From NCBI GenBank assembly GCA_040768905.1, contig JAXGMA010000001.1, positions 620,001 to 684,000 on the forward strand: DNA of 64,000 bases, written 5' to 3'. Position 1 is the stretch's first letter, and each line of letters starts with the position of its first letter. This DNA comes from SZUA-584 sp040768905 (GTDB lineage Bacteria > Bacillota > Clostridia > Christensenellales > SZUA-584). Made by a program: the position numbers and the translations under genes. Below are positions 42,099 to 49,829 of this stretch, piece after piece. The notes beneath the pieces were generated by a model. That model did no database searches and was not told where the DNA came from. It saw nothing but the letters and a program-made list of their open reading frames with translations.

Positions 42099-43394
42099 TT
42101 GGATTTGGATATACATATTGTCAGACAAGGCGATTCGCTGTACACGATCGCACAGCGTTACGGTACAGGTGTCGATGAAATATACCTGGCGAATCAGTTG
42201 GCTGATCTGCCTTATCTGATAGTGGGGCAGACACTTGCGATCCCGACCACTGAGGTTACGCATACTGTTCGGCGCGGGGAGACGCTTTTCACCATAGCCA
42301 AGCGTTACGGCACGACGACAGCCAGTATCATTGCGCTCAACGCCATTGAAAACCCCGACAGGATCGAACCGGGGATGATGCTGCGCATACCGGTACGAGA
42401 GAAAAACTACGGCTTCATCGAGGTCAATGCCTATATTGAACCGAGCACGCCGCAGCGTGAAACGCAGATCATACGCGAAGTAGGCCAATACTTAACCTAT
42501 CTGTCACCTTTCAGCTATCAGGTGCGCGAAGACGGCAGCCTGGTTCCGCTCAATGATGCCGCCATGCTTGCCGAGGCGCGCACCCACCGCACCGCACCGC
42601 TGCTGGTGGTCACCAATTTCCGGGACGGCAATTTTGACACGGAATTAGTGGATACCATACTCAATAATACGGCGCTGCAGGATACGCTGATCGCCAATAT
42701 GCTGTCCGTGATGCGTGCAAAGCGTTATTACGGCGTCAATATAGACTTTGAGCGTATATCCCCGGAAAACCGTGAGGCATACAACAACTTTCTGCGCAGG
42801 GTCGTGGCTGCGCTGCGCCCGCAGGGCTTTGTGACTTCTACAGCGCTTGCACCCATGGACGCAGACGTGAAAACAGGCGCATGGCACGGTGCGCATGATT
42901 ACGCGGCACACGGAGAAATCGTGGATTTTGTGGTCATCATGACGTACGAATGGGGCTGGTCGGGTGGGCCGCCGTATGCCGTGGCGCCCATAGATCTCGT
43001 TGAGGATGTGATCAGATACGCGGTTTCTGTGATACCTAGCCGAAAAATCATCATGGGCATGCCTTTATACGGCTACGACTGGCGGCTGCCGTATATGCCG
43101 GGCGGCGACTGGGCGCGCCGCGTCAGCCCGCAGCGCGCGCTGCAGATAGCCGCGGAGCGCGGCGCTGAGATCCGATTCGACCGGCAAACAGCATCCCCGA
43201 CTTTCCGGTATTATGACGACGACGGGGCGGAGCACGAGGTTTGGTTTGAAGATGCGCGCAGCGTGCGGGAAAAGCTGCTGCTTGTCAACAAATACGATTT
43301 GCGCGGCGTGAGCTACTGGGTTTTAGGTGTGGAATTTCCGCAGAACTGGATCGTGCTTGACAGCATGTTCAACATCGTCAAGGTGGTGCCGTAA
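42099..43394 (+). CDS. sleL: Cortex-fragment lytic N-acetylglucosaminidase (SleL/YaaH family)
   Basis: 431 aa. Two LysM domains (residues ~5-50 HIVRQGDSLYTIAQRYGTGV, ~53-98 HTVRRGETLFTIAKRYGTTT) followed by a GH18 barrel. The catalytic strand reads YYGVNIDFERIS; the acid Glu is present and the first Asp of DxxDxDxE is Asn, as is normal in YaaH/SleL. Further GH18 blocks: VIMTYEWGWSGG, IMGMPLYGYDW and GVSYWVLGVEFPQNW. TTG start with AAGGATG upstream. No signal peptide: the enzyme is deposited in the spore coat and digests cortex fragments. Divergent from cwlJ. Confidence 0.94.
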   Translation: MDLDIHIVRQGDSLYTIAQRYGTGVDEIYLANQLADLPYLIVGQTLAIPTTEVTHTVRRGETLFTIAKRYGTTTASIIALNAIENPDRIEPGMMLRIPVREKNYGFIEVNAYIEPSTPQRETQIIREVGQYLTYLSPFSYQVREDGSLVPLNDAAMLAEARTHRTAPLLVVTNFRDGNFDTELVDTILNNTALQDTLIANMLSVMRAKRYYGVNIDFERISPENREAYNNFLRRVVAALRPQGFVTSTALAPMDADVKTGAWHGAHDYAAHGEIVDFVVIMTYEWGWSGGPPYAVAPIDLVEDVIRYAVSVIPSRKIIMGMPLYGYDWRLPYMPGGDWARRVSPQRALQIAAERGAEIRFDRQTASPTFRYYDDDGAEHEVWFEDARSVREKLLLVNKYDLRGVSYWVLGVEFPQNWIVLDSMFNIVKVVP

Positions 43395-43515
43395 AAAAGG
43401 CAGGCAAGGGGGGAATGTTGGGAAGACAGCATTCCCTTCAAATTATATTTTCATTCTATGGCTAAATGGATAATTTGTACGAAAGTATGAATCTTGACAC
43501 ATCAGACAAACAAAT

Positions 43516-43535
43516 AAGCCCTCTCAATAGGGCTT
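43516..43535 (+). other. Hairpin next to the degenerate att copy
   Basis: AAGCCCT (43516-43522) pairs with AGGGCTT (43529-43535) around CTCAAT, followed by TAATT. It resembles the hairpin at the tRNA-proximal end of the integrated element (46483-46500). Confidence 0.6.
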
Positions 43536-43541
43536 TAATTC

Positions 43542-43567
43542 TGGTACTCCCTAGAGAATCGCTCCGC
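43542..43567. repeat. Degenerate third copy of the tRNA-Glu att sequence
   Basis: Matches the 27-bp att repeat with about five substitutions and one missing base (TGGTAC, CCCTAG and GAATCG are kept). It lies about 100 bp outside the element end and looks like the scar of an older integration at the same tRNA. Confidence 0.6.
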
Positions 43568-43639
43568 TTGCTTAAACGCTTACTATCACGCTGCCTCGCT
43601 AAAAATGTGTTCGATTCTTCTGAAAAATGGCCAAAACAA

Positions 43640-43667
43640 AACGGTATGCATTTTGCACACCGTTTTT
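43640..43667. terminator. Displaced original terminator of tRNA-Glu
   Basis: ACGGT-TGCA pairs with TGCA-ACCGT around TTT with one A-C mismatch; T-rich on both strands. It directly abuts the distal att copy, which is where sequence downstream of tRNA-Glu would end up after integration. Confidence 0.7.
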
Positions 43668-43694
43668 TGGTACCCCCTAGGGGAATCGAACCCC
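43668..43694. repeat. Attachment site, distal copy (27 bp)
   Basis: Exact 27-bp direct repeat of 46508-46534, the 3' end of tRNA-Glu including CCA and T-arm. Identity stops at both sides (43667 vs 46507 and 43695 vs 46535 differ). Confidence 0.92.
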
Positions 43695-43728
43695 AAACCT
43701 AATTGTTTTTCTCATTATCCCGGTTGTA

Positions 43729-43755
43729 AAAAGCCCTATTTAAAGGGCTTTTTTG
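43729..43755. terminator. Bidirectional terminator at the distal element end
   Basis: AAGCCCT (43731-43737) pairs with AGGGCTT (43744-43750) around ATTTAA, with T-tracts on both strands. It serves as the integrase terminator on the minus strand. Confidence 0.8.
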
Positions 43756-43804
43756 CATATCCGTACAAGTCAGATAAGCACATTCTAAAATAAAAGTGTG
43801 TACT

Positions 43805-44903
43805 TTAGTGTGTACTTTTTTCAATCAAAAGCTGGTTAAACACATCATCAAGAATATTTGCGGCGCGTTGCAGCTCCCCTTCGACCTCATGCCCGTAAGT
43901 GCCGAGCGTGTCCATTGTTTCAGAATGGCCGACAATCATTTTGAGAAGCGGCTTTGGCAAGTCTGATTTTGTAAGTGAAATCATTGTATGGCGCAGCTCA
44001 TAAAGGCTTGACTTCCGTGCTGGCTACGGTAATTTCTCCACATTTCGTATGAATTGCGCGTGTCCATTGCGGAACCGTCCGTATCAGGAAATAGCCACGG
44101 GCTTATAATGCCATGAGATTTGAGCATGTTTTCTTGATCGGAAAGCACAGACCGCGCAAGGCTTGTCAATGCCATATGACGTTGCGCGTTTATGTTTTTG
44201 CCTTTTGTTACTTCGTAATGCACATTTATTGAGCGCCTTATCGTGAGCATGTTGTTTTTTATGTCGCTCTTTTTTAATCCGGCGACTTCGCCTGGGCGCA
44301 TACCCGTTAAAACTTGAAAACGCCATGAATAGATGAAAAAACAGAACACCACCCGTTTTCTTAATGTGATCTTATCCTGCGTGAACAGCGTTCTAAAATC
44401 GCTTGGCTGCAATATCTTCTTTTCACGCACCGGCGCGTCTTTGGGTATCTCAAGGGCAAACGGGCGCTCAAACGGGCGCTTGTCCTTCGCGGCATACTTC
44501 CACACGGCAGATATTGAAGCGCGTATGTTCATCATGGTTTTTTTAGATAGCTTCTTTTTGTGTGCTTTGTTGATGATATTCTGCAAGTCTTGGCTTGTGA
44601 TTGTAGACAGGCGCTTGTGTCTTAAATCGGGCAGCAGCCAGAGCCGCCCCATCTGTTCATGTTTGTTATAATTAGATGTGCTAGTCGTTGCTTTGACTTC
44701 TGATAAAAACATATCCCACAGAGAGGAAAAGCGCACATCTTTTTTAGTTTGCTTTCAATCCATTTGTCAGCTTTGCGCTCCGCTTCAATCTTGCCTTTTT
44801 TCCCTTCGGTGGAGCTGGTGAATGTTCGGCGCTCTCCGTCGTGCTGTATGTTGATCTGCCATCGGGCGCGTCCTTCAATCCATCGAGCCTCATTCTTTCG
44901 CAT
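43805..44903 (-). pseudogene. int: Tyrosine recombinase (phage-type integrase) with two frameshifts
   Basis: Three minus-strand frames join into one integrase of about 365 aa. Segment 1 (from 44903): MRKNEARWIEGRARWQINIQ, an arm-type N-terminus. Segment 2 (from about 44736): SSLWDMFLSEVKATTSTSNY core-binding part, then the catalytic VLTGMRPGEVAGLKK (first Arg). Segment 3 (to TAA at 43805): SSLYELRHTMISLTK (His-x-x-Arg type box), IVGHSETMDTLGTYGH (His and catalytic Tyr). The first shift is at CTAAAAAAG (44739-44745), a base short of an in-frame A-run; the second lies near 44015-44030. Catalytic residues survive, so decay is recent. The first site is also a classic -1 slippery heptamer, but the second is not, which favours pseudogene. 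Confidence 0.82.
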
Positions 44904-45180
44904 TGTCAATTTCCTTGTCTGTGCTCTCTGCCTTTTTACGCTTTCTTCTCGAGCCGCAATATAAAAACAACACAGCCCCTATTGATCCAAAAATACCGGC
45001 GATCCCGTTTCCTGTTCCGTTGCCAATTGGTAGGATACCAAACACAAAGAATATCGCTACGGCTACAACCCAGCATATCCAAGCTGGAATAGGCTTTTTA
45101 ACTGTGAAGCCAACAACAAAAGGTGCAATTAATATTAAGATTGTGGTTGTAAGTGCACTTGTAATTTCATAAATAATCAT
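44890..45180 (-). CDS. Small membrane protein of the element
   Basis: 96 aa with three predicted membrane segments (ALTTTILILIAPFVVGFTV, WICWVVAVAIFFVFGILPIG, GIAGIFGSIGAVLFLYCG) and a charged tail (RRKRKKAESTDKEIDNAKE). AGGAGG lies before the ATG, so it is translated well. It overlaps the integrase start. No homolog recognised; accessory membrane genes in such elements can act in superinfection exclusion, but that is only an analogy. Confidence 0.72.
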   Translation of the reverse strand: MIIYEITSALTTTILILIAPFVVGFTVKKPIPAWICWVVAVAIFFVFGILPIGNGTGNGIAGIFGSIGAVLFLYCGSRRKRKKAESTDKEIDNAKE

Positions 45181-45203
45181 TGTTCTACCTCCTTATAATT
45201 ATA

Positions 45204-45515
45204 TTAATACAAGCTAGAATCAAAATCATCGTTTCTTCTTTCTCTCTTTTCAGCCTCTTTATGCAATTCAATAAATTCATCTTCAACTTTCCAATATGCA
45301 TCGTATGTATATTCAAACTGGCTTCGTATGGCCTCGTAACTTCCGCTATATATTGCCTTTTCTAAATCGCGCATTTCAGCATTTAGAGATTTAAGGCTAA
45401 CGCTTAGACCGGCTAAATTAATAGGCTTGTTAAAAATAAAAACGCTTGCCGCCGTTACAACTATTAAAATTACAATAACCCAAAACCACTCGGAGCCCTT
45501 TTTATTTTCCTTCAT
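45204..45515 (-). CDS. Membrane-anchored coiled-coil small protein of the element
   Basis: 103 aa: short basic start (MKENKKGSEW), one membrane segment (FWVIVILIVVTAASVFIF), then a ~75-residue helical, charged region (LKSLNAEMRDLEKAIYSG, VEDEFIELHKEAEKRERRND) likely to form a coiled coil. Lies between the repressor and the three-segment membrane protein, same strand. Function unknown. Confidence 0.68.
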   Translation of the reverse strand: MKENKKGSEWFWVIVILIVVTAASVFIFNKPINLAGLSVSLKSLNAEMRDLEKAIYSGSYEAIRSQFEYTYDAYWKVEDEFIELHKEAEKRERRNDDFDSSLY

Positions 45516-45568
45516 TATTTCTTACCGCTTTCTATTTTTATTAGATTAGGAAAAAAAGTAATTTTCCC

Positions 45569-45958
45569 TCAAGCACGGTTGCGAAAGTCGGCAGCTGCGT
45601 CCATCCTGTATTCGCTTGATTCCAAAAGCCCGTCAATAAAACCAGAAACTTTATTACAGCCCTTATCATTGAGCTTGTTTATTTTTTGTATAAGTTTTTC
45701 TTTTTCGGTGCATGCAATGGGTGCAGCTTGTTTTTTCCCGTGATTGCGATCCTCTACGCTATCATCAATCAAGTAATCAAGCGTGACGTTAAAGTATTTT
45801 TTGAGAGCGTCAAGGGTGGCTAATTTCAGCTTTTCAAAGTTATCCCTTTTTAAAATACCATCTATCGTAGTATATGGGATTCCCGTTTGCCGTGACAAAT
45901 CTGCTTTATTAATGCCTTTTTCGTTCATTAAAAGGCTTAACTTATCTTTAATATTCAT
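45569..45958 (-). CDS. XRE-family phage-type repressor
   Basis: 129 aa. N-terminal HTH (residues ~5-60: LSLLMNEKGINKADLSRQTG, PYTTIDGILKRDNFEKLK, ATLDALKKYFNVTLDYLIDD). C-terminal ~65 residues are helical (EKEKLIQKINKLNDKG) and lack a LexA-like protease fold, so release would not be by self-cleavage. AAAGGAG precedes the ATG. Own promoter at 45984-46011; probably represses the divergent promoter at 46053. Confidence 0.9.
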   Translation of the reverse strand: MNIKDKLSLLMNEKGINKADLSRQTGIPYTTIDGILKRDNFEKLKLATLDALKKYFNVTLDYLIDDSVEDRNHGKKQAAPIACTEKEKLIQKINKLNDKGCNKVSGFIDGLLESSEYRMDAAADFRNRA

Positions 45959-45983
45959 AACAATTTACTCCTTTGTGTGAACG

Positions 45984-46011
45984 ATTATATCACATTTACA
46001 AATTAAAGCAA
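45984..46011 (-). promoter_or_regulatory. Promoter of the element's repressor operon
   Basis: Minus-strand TTGCTT (46011-46006), 16-nt spacer, perfect TATAAT (45989-45984), ahead of the XRE gene. Confidence 0.7.
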
Positions 46012-46052
46012 TAAATATTTACTTATAACCGTAAAAAATATTAAAATAACCC

Positions 46053-46081
46053 TTGACAATTACCGCTAAGCGTAATATTAT
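46053..46081 (+). promoter_or_regulatory. Divergent element promoter with operator-like dyad
   Basis: Consensus TTGACA (46053-46058), 17-nt spacer, TATTAT (46076-46081). The spacer holds the dyad TTAC-CGCT-A-AGCG-TAA, placed as expected for an XRE repressor operator blocking this lytic-type promoter. Confidence 0.7.
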
Positions 46082-46181
46082 ATACACTACGGGGACTCCT
46101 CTTAGGGCCGCAGAAAAGTATCTGATAAAACCGCTTGTGCGTTATGGCTTTGGCGAACAAGCCATGTCGGATTACGACGCA

Positions 46182-46433
46182 TTTTTTGGCTTTGGACTTG
46201 AGCCGTCGAGCAACTACGAGGACTTGACAAAAGCAATAAATAACGGCGACAGCGCAAAAGCCATGCGGTACATGGAAATCATCATAAACAAAGGCGGCAA
46301 CATGGATAATTACATGAAAGCTAAGACGGGCGGCGCAGGGCTGAAAGAAGCGCAGCGATTAAAGGCATACGCACTTTGGAAAGATGTTATGCTCAAGGCT
46401 TCACTTGACGAGCATTTATACAGGGCTGAATAA
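46182..46433 (+). CDS. Orphan ORF of the element, probably truncated
   Basis: The frame is open from 46053 to 46433, but 46053 lies in the promoter. The in-frame ATG near 46163 (AMSDYDAFFGFG) has no clear SD, so the true start is uncertain and I give only the well-supported C-terminal part. The encoded protein (SNYEDLTKAINNGDSAKAMR, GGNMDNYMKAKTGG, AQRLKAYALWKDVM) is helical and soluble with no motif I recognise. It may be the surviving C-terminus of a longer phage gene brought next to the early promoter by deletion. Confidence 0.45.
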   Translation, partial: FFGFGLEPSSNYEDLTKAINNGDSAKAMRYMEIIINKGGNMDNYMKAKTGGAGLKEAQRLKAYALWKDVMLKASLDEHLYRAE

Positions 46434-46470
46434 ACAAAGTGTGTACTTCTGCGTGTACTTGTACTCTCTG

Positions 46471-46500
46471 AAAAAAGAAAAAAGCCCTTTGTAGTGGGCT
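46471..46500 (-). terminator. Element-borne terminator for tRNA-Glu
   Basis: On the minus strand AGCCC (46500-46496) pairs with GGGCT (46487-46483) followed by TTTTTTC. Lies 8 bp beyond the tRNA 3' end and so replaces the tRNA's displaced terminator. Confidence 0.75.
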
Positions 46501-46507
46501 AAAACGG

Positions 46508-46582
46508 TGGTACCCCCTAGGGGAATCGAACCCCTGATACCGCCGTGAGAGGGCGGCGTCCTAACCGCTAGACTAAGAGGGC
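46508..46582 (-). tRNA. tRNA-Glu (anticodon CTC)
   Basis: 75 nt with encoded CCA. Anticodon stem CCGCC/GGCGG holds the loop CTCTCAC (anticodon CTC, reads GAG); acceptor GCCCTCT/AGGGGGT has a terminal G-U pair. Its last 27 bases are the att site of the adjoining element; integration left the tRNA intact. Confidence 0.94.
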
Positions 46583-46719
46583 ATATCGCGGAATTTATTC
46601 TAACAGATGCATGGGCATTAGGCAAGCCCTTATTTTTTATCGATAAGAAACCTAAAAAAACGAGCATTTCTGCCTCATTCTGTCTCATGGGTATATGTGG
46701 AAAACGGGCAGTAAAACAG

Positions 46720-46748
46720 TTGAATTTTTATATAAGGCATGATACAAT
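46720..46748 (+). promoter_or_regulatory. Promoter of the CotH-VTC surface cluster
   Basis: TTGAAT (46720-46725), 17-nt spacer, TACAAT (46743-46748), about 60 bp before the cotH start. Confidence 0.65.
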
Positions 46749-46809
46749 CATTCAAGTTGTTTTTGTATGACTGAGGGGACTTGCGACAATCAGGGGAGCG
46801 TGTCAGGCT

Positions 46810-49779
46810 TTGAGAGTACTAAAAAACATTTTGGTGATTATCCTTGCGGTGGCGATTTGCGTTGCAGTTGTGATATATATCATAAACGAAGAAAAAGGGG
46901 CCTTGCCGGCCGCGCCGGGTTCGATTCGGATCAACGAGTTTATGGCGAGCAACGGGGGAACGCTTCCGGATGATCACGGTGAATACAGCGATTGGATAGA
47001 GCTTTATAACCCGACCGACAGTGCTGTAAGCCTTTCGGGAATGGGTCTTTCAGATGAAAACACATCTGTCAAATGGGTCTTACCGGATATTTCTCTGGCA
47101 CCGCATGGTTACGTCATTGTGCTCGCGTCCGGAAAAGCTGTCAGCACGGGCGCCGCGCTGCATGCCAATTTCAGGCTGGCTGCCAGCAAAGGCGGCATTT
47201 ATCTGACAGATTCTTCGGGCAAGGTCGTTGACCAGATCGAGTACGAAGATCAGGTTCGGGACGTATCGATGGGAAGGTCAGTCGACAACCCCGCAGAATG
47301 GATATTATTCGAAAACCCGACGCCGGGATATTCCAACGATGAAGCAGGATACAATGCGTTTCAGGAAAGCCGTTATGCCGATGGCACCACGCTGCTGATC
47401 ACAGAAGTCATGGGCTCAAACAAGATCACCATAGCGGACAACAAAGGCCGTTACAGCGATTATATTGAGATCTACAACTCCGGCGATACGCCGATCAGCC
47501 TTGAAGGGTACGGCCTTTCAGACGATCCCAAAAAGATCCTCGGATGGCGTTTTCCTGATGTGACCATACAGCCGGGTGAACATCTGCTTGTTTTTGCTTC
47601 GGGTCAGGATGTGTTGGCGACGGATCTTGAAGAAGGTTATATCCATACGAATTTCCGTGTGACGGCCTACAAAGATACCCTCGTTTTGTCAACGCCGCTT
47701 GGGCTTATCCTTGACGAAGTTACGGTCAGTGAGATGCAGCCTGATTTTATTTACGCACGCATCCTCGGCACCGGCGGTGTGTATACGGATGAGTGGGAAA
47801 TGACCAACCGCGTCACGCCGGGCTTTCCGAATTCTCAGCAGGGCTATGAGCAGTTTATGGAGACCAATCCGATCGCCCACGGCCCGATCATCATCAGCGA
47901 ACTGATGGCATCCAACAGCGAGTATGTGCAGGAAAGCGACGAGGGCCATTATGATTGGATCGAGCTTTACAATCAAAGTTCTCAAACAGTCAATCTTGCC
48001 GGTTACGGGCTCACAGACAACCCCGGCAATCCGGCCAAATGGCGTTTTTCTGACATTTCGCTTGCGCCGGGAGAGTATACTCTCGTGCTTGCTTCAGGCA
48101 TGAACGTAAAAAAAAACTTTGTGCATACCAACTTTAAGTTGAGCGCATCTGGTGATGTTTTGGTTCTTTTTGACCCCGACGGCGAGCTGCAGGACAAAAT
48201 GATCATTAAGCCCGTGCCTCATGGTGTCTCCATCGGAAGAACACCGGGCAGCAAGGGAATTTTTTATTTTGAGGATCCGACACCCGGCGCTGCCAATGCG
48301 GCGCCCAAAGCGGGTGTTGTGGACACGCCTGTAACCAGCGTTTCCGCCGGCAGTTATGACGGGGCTCAGCAGGTCGTGCTTTCGTGCAAAATGGAAGGGG
48401 CGGCCATCCACTACACGACGGATGGCTCGGCACCTACACAAAACTCGCCGCGCTATGATGCGCCCATCACGGTTGGCAAGACGGAGCCGCTGCGTGCGCG
48501 TGCCTTCAAGGATGGCTATATTCCGAGCCAGGTGCAGACCTCATCTTATTTTATCGGGGATAAGCATTCGCTTCCTATCGTGTCGCTCGTCACCGACCCA
48601 AAGATATTGTTCGACCCCGTTTCCGGCATTTATGAGCTCGGGCCAAACGCGCGGGAGATCGAAGGCAGCCCGGGCCATTACACAGACGCTAGTTACAGCC
48701 AGCGAGGGCAAGAGTCAGAAAGGCCTGCTTCGTTTGAGGTCTTCGATGAAAACGGCAGGCAGATGTTCGGCCAGGATGTGGCATTGAGGATCCAGGGCGG
48801 GTTCAGCCGGGATCATGCGCAAAAATCGTTCTCCATTTTTGCGCGCAGCCGGTACGGCTCTAATTCCCTAGAGTATACGTTCTTTGACAGCCGTCCGTTT
48901 GCCGAATACAAATCGCTCATTCTGCGGCAGGGCGGACAGGATCAGAAGGTCGCGAAGATCAAGGAGATGGTGCTGCTCGATCTGGTCGAAGGCAAGGGCC
49001 TCAATGTGATCACGCAGGCTTATAAGCCGTATGTGGTGTATATCAACGGTGAATATTGGGGCGTTTACTTTTTGATGGAGAAACGCAACAAGTATTTTGT
49101 CGCAGCGCATGAAGGCGCACCCAACGAAGACGAGATTAACATCATGGCGGCATACTCCCGCGTCCTGCAGGGAAGCAGCAAAGAGTATATGGCCGTTATC
49201 GATTACATCAACGCGCACGACATGTCCCAGCAAGAGAACCATGAATATGTAGCGGCGCGCATAGACGGGGACAGCCTCATGGATCTGATGATCAATCAGA
49301 TTTACATCGCCAATTCGGATCATGCGAACCTGCAGTTCTATCAGGTGCCCCCGGACGGAAAGTGGAAGCAGATCTATTACGATTTCTGCTGGACGATGGG
49401 CAGCAGCGCGTTTCCAAACGGCAATCATCCGACACTGCGCCTGAGAATGACCACGTACACAGGCTCAACGCTGTTCAACGGGTTTTTGGCATACAAGCCC
49501 TGGCGGGACAGATTTATCGAACGGTTCGCCTGGACGCTCAAAGAAATCTACAACACTGAGCGCGTGCTGTCTTATATCGATAAGTGGTATGAGCTGGTTG
49601 AGGATGAAATGCCGGCGGAACGCGAGAAGTTCGGCGGCAGTGTGGCCGGTTGGGATGCAAATATTGAGCGGATGCGCACTTTTGCAAAAATGCGCCCCGC
49701 AAATATCGTCGGACAGCTCAAAGATGCATTTTCGCTCTCGAGCGAACAAAGGCAAATGCTTGATGACGCAATAAAATAG
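46810..49779 (+). CDS. CotH-family protein kinase with three lamin-tail domains
   Basis: 989 aa. One membrane anchor (residues ~5-25), then three lamin-tail (LTD) repeats at roughly 38-175, 193-335 and 360-495, each with the pattern INEFMASN...YSDWIELYNP...GYGLSD, then a chitobiase-type Fn3-like domain (~505-580, IHYTTDGSAPTQNSPRYDAP), then a CotH kinase domain (~590-940: LRIQGGFSRDHAQKSFSIFA, YINGEYWGVYFLMEKRNKYF, SDHANLQFYQVPPDGKWKQI and YYDFCWTMG). CotH is an atypical kinase that phosphorylates coat proteins outside the cytoplasm. TTG start at 46810 is the only one that keeps the anchor; its SD is weak. Heads the CotH-VTC-DUF4956 set seen together in many Firmicutes. Confidence 0.9.
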   Translation: MRVLKNILVIILAVAICVAVVIYIINEEKGALPAAPGSIRINEFMASNGGTLPDDHGEYSDWIELYNPTDSAVSLSGMGLSDENTSVKWVLPDISLAPHGYVIVLASGKAVSTGAALHANFRLAASKGGIYLTDSSGKVVDQIEYEDQVRDVSMGRSVDNPAEWILFENPTPGYSNDEAGYNAFQESRYADGTTLLITEVMGSNKITIADNKGRYSDYIEIYNSGDTPISLEGYGLSDDPKKILGWRFPDVTIQPGEHLLVFASGQDVLATDLEEGYIHTNFRVTAYKDTLVLSTPLGLILDEVTVSEMQPDFIYARILGTGGVYTDEWEMTNRVTPGFPNSQQGYEQFMETNPIAHGPIIISELMASNSEYVQESDEGHYDWIELYNQSSQTVNLAGYGLTDNPGNPAKWRFSDISLAPGEYTLVLASGMNVKKNFVHTNFKLSASGDVLVLFDPDGELQDKMIIKPVPHGVSIGRTPGSKGIFYFEDPTPGAANAAPKAGVVDTPVTSVSAGSYDGAQQVVLSCKMEGAAIHYTTDGSAPTQNSPRYDAPITVGKTEPLRARAFKDGYIPSQVQTSSYFIGDKHSLPIVSLVTDPKILFDPVSGIYELGPNAREIEGSPGHYTDASYSQRGQESERPASFEVFDENGRQMFGQDVALRIQGGFSRDHAQKSFSIFARSRYGSNSLEYTFFDSRPFAEYKSLILRQGGQDQKVAKIKEMVLLDLVEGKGLNVITQAYKPYVVYINGEYWGVYFLMEKRNKYFVAAHEGAPNEDEINIMAAYSRVLQGSSKEYMAVIDYINAHDMSQQENHEYVAARIDGDSLMDLMINQIYIANSDHANLQFYQVPPDGKWKQIYYDFCWTMGSSAFPNGNHPTLRLRMTTYTGSTLFNGFLAYKPWRDRFIERFAWTLKEIYNTERVLSYIDKWYELVEDEMPAEREKFGGSVAGWDANIERMRTFAKMRPANIVGQLKDAFSLSSEQRQMLDDAIK

Positions 49780-49829
49780 CTTTTTGTTGCATGAAATGTT
49801 GATACCAATAAAACGCAGTCAGAGGGAAT

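Larger units (their letters stand above)
43668..46534. mobile_element. Integrated genetic element in tRNA-Glu (2.84 kb between att starts)
   Basis: Bounded by 27-bp direct repeats of the tRNA-Glu 3' end. Contents from the distal end: bidirectional terminator, frameshifted tyrosine recombinase (minus), two small membrane-protein genes (minus), XRE-family repressor (minus), a divergent promoter with an operator-like dyad, an orphan ORF (plus), and a terminator next to the tRNA. This is the layout of a minimal prophage, satellite or integrative element reduced to its regulatory and integration genes. No replication, packaging or conjugation gene is visible. Confidence 0.88.

Noticed and set aside
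41940..42488. Upstream extension of the cwlJ reading frame to 330 codons
   Set aside because: The extra 180 codons are antisense to the LysM part of sleL; the ATG at 41939 gives the normal CwlJ size and start.
43466..43702. Plus-strand ORF between sleL and the element
   Set aside because: It crosses the degenerate att copy, a terminator and the att repeat; no SD or motif.
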